NCBI GenBank assembly: GCA_003695505.1
Contig: RFIY01000315.1
Span: 1 to 7,036 of the forward strand
Length of the DNA stretch: 7,036 bases
Source: Candidatus Dadabacteria bacterium
Lineage (GTDB): Bacteria > J088
Direction of reading: 5' to 3'
Part shown: positions 1 to 5,482 of the stretch, piece after piece
Position numbering within the stretch: the stretch's first letter is position 1
Layout: every line of letters starts with the position of its first letter
The notes under the pieces: model-generated
The model's database searches: none
Told to the model about the DNA's origin: nothing
What the model saw: the letters and a program-made list of their open reading frames with translations, nothing else
Made by a program: the position numbers and the translations under genes

Positions 1-31
1 TGGCGGATGAGGTAACCGCCGGGAGTAACTC

Positions 32-1216
32 TTGAACAGCATACCGCAATCCAGCGAAACATCCGGTTGGCCGGGCGCGCTGCTGGCCGACCTCCGGCAG
101 CTCGAAGCGGCGGGGCGTCTTCGGCTGGTGCGCGAAATCACAACCGCGCAGGGTCCGGAGGTCGAAGTCGACGGACGGAAGGTTCTGCTCTGTTGCAGCA
201 ACGACTATCTGGGGCTTGCCGGCGATCCGCGACTGAAGGCTGCGGCGATCGCCGCGGTCGAACAGTGGGGAACCGGCAGCGGGGCCAGCCGCTTGATCAG
301 TGGGTCAATGACGCCGCATCATGAGCTGGAGCGGGCCGTCGCCGACTGGAAGCGAACCGAGGCCGCGCTGGTGTTCAACAGCGGGTACCACGCGAATGTC
401 GGCACGATTCCCGCCCTGGTCGGTCGGGGCGATCTGATCTACAGCGACGCGCTCAACCATGCTTCGCTGATCGACGGCGCGCGTCTGTCGCGCGCGACGG
501 TCCGCGTCTATCGCCATCTGGATGTTACGCATCTGGAGTCGCTGCTCGAAAAGGACAAGGGCCGGAGTGGTCGCCGTCTGATCGTGACCGATTCGGTGTT
601 TTCGATGGATGCCGACGAGGCGCCGCTCCAGGCCATCTGCGATCTTGCCGACCGTTACGGTGCCTGGGTCATGGTCGACGAGGCGCACGCGAGCGGTGTG
701 CTCGGCCCCGAGGGGGCCGGTCTGGTTCGGGAACTGGGGCTCGGCGAGCGCGTTCAGGTGCAGATGGGCACGTTCGGAAAGGCATTGGGCAGTTTTGGCG
801 CCTATGTCGCCGGCGCCCAGGCGCTGATCGATACGCTGATCAACCGGGCTCGCAGTTTTGTCTTTACGACGGCGTTGCCACCCGCGGTCGTAGCGGCGTC
901 TCAGGCGGCGATCGAGCTGGTTCGCAGCGATGACAGTCTGCGCGCCGGGTTGCTCGAACGCGTCGCCATGCTGCGCGCCGCGCTGTCAGAGCGTGGCTGG
1001 CGCGTCTTGCCTGGCCGGGCACCGATCATACCCATCGTCATTGGCGATGATCGCGAAACCATGGCCTTTGCCGACATGTTGTACCGCGAGGGCGGCATCC
1101 TGGCCGTCGGCATCCGACCACCGACCGTCCCCGAAGGCACGAGCCGTATCCGCCTCACGATTACGGCCGCACACGACGAGAGCCATCTCGCACGGATCAT
1201 TCAGGCACTGAGCTGA
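32..1216 (+). CDS. bioF: 8-amino-7-oxononanoate synthase (biotin synthesis)
   Basis: PLP-dependent cytosolic enzyme of the alpha-oxoamine synthase family. It condenses pimeloyl-ACP (or pimeloyl-CoA) with L-alanine, releasing CO2, to give the keto precursor of biotin. At 394 residues it is close to the usual length (about 385). Visible landmarks are SNDYLGL at 56-62, GSGASRLISG at 82-91, the PLP-stacking histidine in LNHAS (H143), VDEAH at 215-219 (D216 contacts the pyridine nitrogen) and TFGKALG with Schiff-base lysine K250. The C-terminal IRPPTVPEGTSRIRLT block is typical of BioF rather than of 2-amino-3-ketobutyrate ligase, the main alternative. The start is TTG at 32, with GGGAG at 21-25 six bases upstream. 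An upstream frame closes with TAA at 13-15, so a preceding gene may end just before it, but too little is visible to name it. The next gene is unrelated and has its own leader, so bioF is probably the last gene of its transcript. Confidence 0.93.
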   Translation: MNSIPQSSETSGWPGALLADLRQLEAAGRLRLVREITTAQGPEVEVDGRKVLLCCSNDYLGLAGDPRLKAAAIAAVEQWGTGSGASRLISGSMTPHHELERAVADWKRTEAALVFNSGYHANVGTIPALVGRGDLIYSDALNHASLIDGARLSRATVRVYRHLDVTHLESLLEKDKGRSGRRLIVTDSVFSMDADEAPLQAICDLADRYGAWVMVDEAHASGVLGPEGAGLVRELGLGERVQVQMGTFGKALGSFGAYVAGAQALIDTLINRARSFVFTTALPPAVVAASQAAIELVRSDDSLRAGLLERVAMLRAALSERGWRVLPGRAPIIPIVIGDDRETMAFADMLYREGGILAVGIRPPTVPEGTSRIRLTITAAHDESHLARIIQALS

Positions 1217-1265
1217 GCGCCGAATCAGACCCTGACGTGACCGGAATACGGGGCGCTATCGCACT

Positions 1266-1291
1266 GTAAACTTGACGGGGATCTTGTTTAC
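1266..1291. repeat. inverted repeat GTAAAC-N14-GTTTAC overlapping the -35 element
   Basis: GTAAAC at 1266-1271 and GTTTAC at 1286-1291 are perfect six-base inverted arms separated by 14 bases. The arm starts are 20 bases apart, about two helical turns, which would put both half-sites on the same DNA face. The element covers the candidate -35 box and most of the spacer, where a repressor would act. The arms are short and could be chance. Confidence 0.3.
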
Positions 1292-1300
1292 ACGCACCAT
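1272..1300 (+). promoter_or_regulatory. possible sigma-70 promoter for the lipoprotein gene
   Basis: TTGACG at 1272-1277 matches the -35 consensus in five of six positions. It is followed after a 17-base spacer by CACCAT at 1295-1300, a weak -10 (three of six, but keeping the important second A and last T). Transcription would start near 1307, leaving a leader of about 63 bases before the ATG at 1370. The spacing is ideal but the -10 is poor, so this is tentative. Confidence 0.35.
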
Positions 1301-1369
1301 TGATTTGCCCCCGTTCGGGCGATACGCTCAAAACAGCTACCGAGCATCCCAGCCGAACGGAGGCCCAAG

Positions 1370-4300
1370 ATGAATATTTCTCTGCGGTTTGTTGCGTGTT
1401 TGATCGCAGTTGTTCTTGTTGTCGGTTGCCAACAGGCAAACCAGCCGCCCGAGGCGGTCTTGTCCGGGCCGGACGCGGTTCTGGTCGGGCAGGTGGCTGC
1501 GTTCGACTGCGGTGGCTCGACAGATCCGGACGGAGACCCGATTGTCTGCAGCTTCGATTTCGGCGACGGCACCGTCGTCGACCAGGTGCAGCGCGCCGTG
1601 CATGCCTTCGCAACACCTGGGACGTTTGTCGTGACGCTTACCGTTACCGACGATCGTGGCCATTCGGGAAGCGCCGCGTTGCAGACGCAAGTTGGCTCTG
1701 GCCTGCCCCCGCTGGTCGCTTTTGTGGCCCCGGGTGTGGCGATTGTCGGAGAGGATGTGCTTGTCGACGCATCCAGTAGTGCTGATCCCGATGGCAGCAT
1801 CGCGTCCATGACATTCGATTTTGGGGATGGGGTGTCGACAGCAGGTTCAGGGCTCGCGGCAGCGTCGCATGCGTACAACGCTCCCGGCACATATGTGATC
1901 GAAGTCGTCGCTCGCGACGACCGGGGTCTCGTTGGTCGCGCATCGCGCTCGATCGTCGTTGAGTCTGGATCGAGTTTCAATGTGCCGCCGACCGCGTGCT
2001 TCACGGCACCGACCGCAACCTTTTCCAATGCCCCGATATCGGTTGACGCCGGTTGCTCCGTCGGCCCAGGCGCCGAGCTTTCTTACAATGTTTCATTTGG
2101 TGATGGCAGCGCGAAAACCGGGCGTGTCGTGACGCACGCATATGCCCAGCCGGGGACATATACGATCAGCCTCGTGTTGACCGCGACGTATGCCGATGGT
2201 ACAACTGCCAGCGCCGTCATGACATCCGATATCGCTGTGCAGAACCGAACCGTTCAGGCTGCGTCGATCAGTCCATCCAGTGGTTCTGTCGCGGGGGGCG
2301 CGCTGATTACGGTCAAAGGCAGCGGGTTCACGACGACCACCGATACGACGGTCACGGTTGGTGGACAGGCAGTTCTGGACCTGACTGTGATCGATGCCAG
2401 CACGCTGACGTTTCGTCTTCCGGCGGGTGTCGCCGGGGCGCAGGATCTGCGTATCGAAAACAGCAATGGCGTTACAGTGTGGGCCGACGCGTTTACCTAT
2501 CTTGGCGGTGATAACCGCGCGAATCTGACGTGGTGCCCGGCCGCTGGCGCGGGAACCGATCTCGGGTTCGTCGCTGGCGATGACGACGCCACACGAACGG
2601 TGACAATGCCATTCGATTTCCCGTTTTTTGGGAGCACAATCGTCGCGGGCAGCGACCTGTACATCACGAGCAACGGCACGATCAGCTTTTCCGATGCGCG
2701 CGCGCCGTTCGCGAATGCAATGATCCCCTCGGCGAGCAATCCGGATCAGTTGATTGCGCCGTTCTTCGATGATCTGAATATCGGGTCGGCCGGTGTGGTT
2801 GAAACGCAGTTGACCGGAACCGCGCCGAACCGCGTGTTTACGGTGCGCTGGAAGCAGGTGGTCGACAACGCGACGCAGACCGAATCGCTGGATTTCGAAG
2901 CCAGCCTGTACGAATCGAGCGGCGACATCAAGTTCCAATACCGCAACCCGACGGTCAATGGCAATATGAGCCGAGGGCAGTCGGCAACGATCGGATTGCA
3001 GGACGCTGCAAGCAGCGGTGTGTTGGCCAGCTACAACACCGCGATCGAAGGCCTGGCTCCAGGCGGCGTGGTGTACCGTTTCGCATATGGTGCAGGCGGG
3101 TATACCGTTGATCAAAGCAAGACGCTGTCGGTCAGCGCCTCCAGTCCGGCCAGCGATGACACGATCTTCAGTAACGACTCGATCGTCGTAACGACGTCGC
3201 GGCCGGTCAATGCCAGGACGGTGAACGCCAACGGAACCGTCGTCATTCGGGATTTGACGTCCGGTGCGTCGTTTACGACGCTCGCGGTCAGCGTGATCGG
3301 GGACAAGACCCAGATCCAGGTGTCGCCATCGGCGCCGTTCCTGTTCGCACACCGCTATCTGTTGCAGGTGACGCGGGACGTGCGGGATGTCAACGGCAAT
3401 CCGTTATCGCAGGATCCTGCGCAAGTGACCTGCGGCACGGTTGCGGCGCCGGTCGACTTCGGTCTGACGTTTACCGCGCAGGCATCGCTGATTGGTACGA
3501 GCAACGGCTTGCCGAGCGGTGGTGGGCCAACTGGCGTGGCGATCTTCAGCCGCAACGGGTCGTCGTATGTGATTGATGTCAAGGACAGCGGCAGGATTCA
3601 GACCTTTGCCCTCAAGGATCTGAACAACAATCTCGACAGCCAACAATTCGGTGGCAACAGCTTTTTCGATGTCGTTGTACATCCCTCGAACCTGACCGCG
3701 TACGTCAGCGACGATGGCAATGCGGAGCTTCAGGTGATCGACATAAGCGATCCGCAAAACCTCGCGCAGATCGGCGGGTCGCCGTTTGCGCTGAGCGGAA
3801 ACAATAAGCCACAACGTCTGGCCATCTCCGCCGACGGCAGTCGTGTCTGGATTGCGGATGATGCCGATACGGTTCATGTTTTTGATACGGTCAATCTTCA
3901 GGAAATCGACACGGATGGCAACGGCGGCAATGGTACGACCCCTGTTGCGGTCTCCGGTGGATGCAAACCGTACGACGTCGCGCTGGCAAATGGGAAGGCC
4001 TATGTGGCCTGCAAGGGATCCCGCAAGGTCGACATCATTGATCAGGTGACATACAACGTAACCTCGATCAATCTGCCGACCGGCGGCGCGCGCAGCCGTG
4101 CCGTTGCGGCGAATCCGGCGGGCACGCGCGTCTATGTCGCCAATCGAAATGACAGTACGCTCGAAGTGATCGATACGTCGAGCGACAGCGTCGTGCAGAC
4201 GATCACGATCCAGGGCGGCAACGGTTCACCGCAGGATGTCGCCGTAACCGATGATGGACGACTGGTGCTGGTTGGGGAAGACGGCAATGATACCGTCACC

Positions 4301-4438
4301 ATTGTCGATGCGGCAACCGGCGCCGTGGTCGACACGGTCAACGGGTTCAATGGCCTGTTTTCACTTGCGATCGAACCCGGTACATATACGACAATCGTCA
4401 GCAATAACAACAACGATACGCTCGCAAAAATCCAGTAA
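1370..4438 (+). CDS. large outer-membrane-type lipoprotein: PKD x3, IPT/TIG, nidogen-like, Ig-like, seven-repeat beta-propeller
   Basis: A 1022-residue exported protein of unknown specific function, probably displayed at the outer membrane. The signal peptide (1-19) ends in the lipobox VVGC with lipidated C20; Gln at +2 favours outer-membrane sorting. Domains in order are: PKD-like 1 (about 27-108; DPDGD, FDFGDG), PKD-like 2 (113-198; DPDGS, FDFGDG, PGTY), PKD-like 3 (206-291; VSFGDG, PGTY), IPT/TIG (295-378; SISPSSGSVAGG, ITVKGSGF), and a nidogen-like module (about 385-573; FPFFG, SNGTISF, LIAPFFDDL, SGDIKFQY). An Ig-like domain resembling the SbsA/Big_5 type follows (about 585-692). Last is a beta-propeller of seven YVTN-like repeats (about 699-1022; for example VYVANRNDSTLEVID). 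GGAGG at 1359-1363 sits six bases before the ATG. No catalytic motif is visible. The domains suggest binding of carbohydrate, protein or surface; that role is inference. It is monocistronic, with a strong terminator behind it. Confidence 0.85.
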   Translation: MNISLRFVACLIAVVLVVGCQQANQPPEAVLSGPDAVLVGQVAAFDCGGSTDPDGDPIVCSFDFGDGTVVDQVQRAVHAFATPGTFVVTLTVTDDRGHSGSAALQTQVGSGLPPLVAFVAPGVAIVGEDVLVDASSSADPDGSIASMTFDFGDGVSTAGSGLAAASHAYNAPGTYVIEVVARDDRGLVGRASRSIVVESGSSFNVPPTACFTAPTATFSNAPISVDAGCSVGPGAELSYNVSFGDGSAKTGRVVTHAYAQPGTYTISLVLTATYADGTTASAVMTSDIAVQNRTVQAASISPSSGSVAGGALITVKGSGFTTTTDTTVTVGGQAVLDLTVIDASTLTFRLPAGVAGAQDLRIENSNGVTVWADAFTYLGGDNRANLTWCPAAGAGTDLGFVAGDDDATRTVTMPFDFPFFGSTIVAGSDLYITSNGTISFSDARAPFANAMIPSASNPDQLIAPFFDDLNIGSAGVVETQLTGTAPNRVFTVRWKQVVDNATQTESLDFEASLYESSGDIKFQYRNPTVNGNMSRGQSATIGLQDAASSGVLASYNTAIEGLAPGGVVYRFAYGAGGYTVDQSKTLSVSASSPASDDTIFSNDSIVVTTSRPVNARTVNANGTVVIRDLTSGASFTTLAVSVIGDKTQIQVSPSAPFLFAHRYLLQVTRDVRDVNGNPLSQDPAQVTCGTVAAPVDFGLTFTAQASLIGTSNGLPSGGGPTGVAIFSRNGSSYVIDVKDSGRIQTFALKDLNNNLDSQQFGGNSFFDVVVHPSNLTAYVSDDGNAELQVIDISDPQNLAQIGGSPFALSGNNKPQRLAISADGSRVWIADDADTVHVFDTVNLQEIDTDGNGGNGTTPVAVSGGCKPYDVALANGKAYVACKGSRKVDIIDQVTYNVTSINLPTGGARSRAVAANPAGTRVYVANRNDSTLEVIDTSSDSVVQTITIQGGNGSPQDVAVTDDGRLVLVGEDGNDTVTIVDAATGAVVDTVNGFNGLFSLAIEPGTYTTIVSNNNNDTLAKIQ

Positions 4439-4452
4439 CGTTGTGGACGGCC

Positions 4453-4475
4453 CTCTGGCGCTACGCGCGCCAGGG
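4453..4475 (+). other. hairpin just after the lipoprotein gene, without T-tract
   Basis: CTGGCGC at 4455-4461 pairs with GCGCCAG at 4467-4473 around a five-base loop. The stem extends by a T-G wobble and a C-G pair to 4453/4475. It begins 15 bases after the stop codon and lies upstream of the true terminator. With no T-tract it is not a terminator itself; it could protect the mRNA 3' end. The pairing is seen; the role is a guess. Confidence 0.45.
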
Positions 4476-4490
4476 CTGACTGTGTGGCGG

Positions 4491-4527
4491 GAAGCGGGCC
4501 GGCAGCAATGCCGGCCCGCTTCTTTCC
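4491..4527 (+). terminator. strong intrinsic (rho-independent) terminator of the lipoprotein gene
   Basis: A perfect 14-base-pair, GC-rich stem: arm 4491-4504 (GAAGCGGGCCGGCA) pairs with 4509-4522 across the GNRA-type tetraloop GCAA at 4505-4508. The 3' arm ends in TTC and runs into TTTCC, giving a short interrupted T-tract. The stem lies 53 bases after the TAA of the lipoprotein gene. It insulates the downstream operon from read-through, which therefore needs its own promoter. Confidence 0.9.
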
Positions 4528-4620
4528 TCATGTAGAGCCGTCAGCGACACAGACCGGGCAGGTCGGGCGGGCGACTCAGTCGTCTCGTTGTCTCCGCAGT
4601 GACGTCCCCGTCGCAAAATC

Positions 4621-4634
4621 TTGATCCAGGTCAA
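4621..4634. promoter_or_regulatory. FNR/ANR-type activator box (TTGAT-N4-GTCAA)
   Basis: TTGAT at 4621-4625 and GTCAA at 4630-4634 flank four bases. This matches the FNR/ANR/DNR consensus TTGAT-N4-ATCAA except for one base, and keeps the whole palindromic core TTGA-N6-TCAA. Its centre (4627.5) lies about 41.5 to 42.5 bases before the start predicted from the TACAAT -10 box, the classic class II activator position. No half-decent -35 is present at the expected place, as expected if an activator replaces it. The regulator is not in the window, so oxygen or nitrogen-oxide control is inferred. Confidence 0.6.
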
Positions 4635-4657
4635 TCTTTCTGGCGTTGGGCGGGCGA

Positions 4658-4663
4658 TACAAT
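4658..4663 (+). promoter_or_regulatory. -10 box (TACAAT) of the gpgP-gpgS operon promoter
   Basis: TACAAT matches the sigma-70 -10 consensus in five of six positions. Transcription would start at about 4669-4670. Every hexamer at 15 to 18 bases upstream matches TTGACA in at most two positions, so the promoter probably depends on the activator box at 4621-4634. The terminator at 4491-4527 means some promoter must lie between 4528 and the coding start. Confidence 0.55.
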
Positions 4664-4672
4664 GGACGTACC

Positions 4673-5482
4673 GTGGGAGGCTCCTGTATTATCGTTGCGA
4701 CCGATCTCGATGGCACCCTGCTCGATGCGGAGAGCTACGCGTATGACCCTGCCATCAGCGCCCTGCGCGAACTGGCGGGGGCGGGTGTGCGGACGGTGTT
4801 TTGCAGCAGCAAGACGGCGGCGGAAATCGAGGCATTGCAGGCGGCGCTCGGAATGCAGGAAGGTTTCGTCGCCGAGAATGGCGCGGTGCTCAGTGACGGT
4901 GTCGCCGGGCATCCGCCGATTCTGCGTGGGCGTCCGGTCGATGCAGTGGATGCCGCGCTGGCGGCGTTGCGCGACGCGCACGACTTTCCCTGTCAGTGGT
5001 TTGGCGAAATGACGGTGGCGCGCATCTGTGAGCTGACGGGGCTGACGCCCGAGGACGCTGCGCTTGCACGGAAGCGGCTGTGTACGGAGCCGGTCTGGTG
5101 GCCGCCAGATTGCGGGCAGCAGCGCGCGCGATGGCGGGAGCTGCTCGCCGCCGACGGCTGGCAGACGCTGCGTGGCGGCCGGTTCGAGACGGTTGGCAGC
5201 GCCATGGACAAGGCAGAGGGGCTTGCCGCGCTGCTCGAGATCTGGGGAATCGAACGTAGCCAGTGCCGGATCGTTGCCGCCGGCGACAGTGAAAACGATC
5301 GCACGCTGCTTCAGGCGGCCGACGACGCGATCGTGTTTCCGGCGCGCGATGGCCGCTACCTGAAGCTGAAGCGCCCACATCGACGCGCGCCGGCAGCCGG
5401 GCCATCCTGCTGGGCGCGGGAAATCGGCGAGCTTTTGATGCCCATACTGGAGTCCCGAGCAAGCATGAGGAGACCCGAATGA
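4673..5482 (+). CDS. gpgP: glucosyl-/mannosyl-3-phosphoglycerate phosphatase, HAD-IIB family
   Basis: Cytosolic Mg-dependent phosphatase that should convert glucosyl-3-phosphoglycerate to glucosylglycerate. The family is that of mannosyl-3-phosphoglycerate phosphatase; the partner GpgS points to the glucosyl substrate. Positions from the GTG start: HAD motif I DLDGTLLD at 11-18 (nucleophile D11, acid/base D13), motif II CSSKT at 44-48, AENGAV at 67-72, the substrate-side RGGRF at 167-171, the motif III lysine in DKAEG (K180), and motif IV GDSEND at 204-209. All catalytic positions are intact; length is 269 residues. Start choice: the frame stays open back to TTG at 4646, but that lies upstream of the predicted transcript start. 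GTG at 4673 is the first canonical start after it, with only a weak GGA. ATT at 4688 has GGGAGG seven bases upstream and would give an N-terminus MIVATDLDGT, like family members; it may be the true start. The stop overlaps the next gene by ATGA. Confidence 0.85.
   Translation: MGGSCIIVATDLDGTLLDAESYAYDPAISALRELAGAGVRTVFCSSKTAAEIEALQAALGMQEGFVAENGAVLSDGVAGHPPILRGRPVDAVDAALAALRDAHDFPCQWFGEMTVARICELTGLTPEDAALARKRLCTEPVWWPPDCGQQRARWRELLAADGWQTLRGGRFETVGSAMDKAEGLAALLEIWGIERSQCRIVAAGDSENDRTLLQAADDAIVFPARDGRYLKLKRPHRRAPAAGPSCWAREIGELLMPILESRASMRRPE
4675..4680 (+). promoter_or_regulatory. ribosome binding site GGGAGG pointing to ATT at 4688
   Basis: GGGAGG is the best Shine-Dalgarno match in the leader. 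It lies inside the reading frame if translation begins at GTG 4673. Seven bases downstream is ATT (4688-4690), in frame and exactly where the family alignment expects the first residue. No ATG, GTG or TTG lies in that frame at usable spacing from this site. Confidence 0.5.
5467..5472 (+). promoter_or_regulatory. ribosome binding site of gpgS
   Basis: GAGGAG lies six bases before the ATG at 5479, within the last codons of the phosphatase gene. It fixes the gpgS start and suggests that the two genes are both re-initiated and translationally coupled through the ATGA overlap. Confidence 0.75.

Noticed and set aside
1216-1257. AGCGCC/GGCGCT arms after bioF as a terminator
   Set aside because: The arms are only six bases with a 30-base loop, and no T-tract follows.
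1307-1320. GCCC...GGGC hairpin in the lipoprotein leader
   Set aside because: The stem is four base pairs with no T-tract; it is too weak to call.
2093-3352. Long open frame on the minus strand inside the lipoprotein gene (419 codons)
   Set aside because: It lies entirely opposite a well-supported gene. Its composition is Arg/His-rich and low-complexity, as expected of an antisense frame in GC-rich DNA, and no ribosome site or recognisable domain is present.
1370-4438. PKD-like repeats as a DNA-level tandem repeat or recombination hotspot
   Set aside because: The domains are similar in protein pattern (FDFGDG, PGTY) but diverged in nucleotide sequence; no long direct DNA repeats are visible.
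4572-4582. CGACT-C-AGTCG palindrome upstream of the operon
   Set aside because: Five-base arms around one base are expected several times by chance in a window of this size, and nothing else ties it to the promoter.
4646-4672. TTG at 4646 as the start of the phosphatase
   Set aside because: It is upstream of the TACAAT -10 box, has no ribosome site at proper spacing, and adds residues (GGRYNGRTV) that the family does not have.
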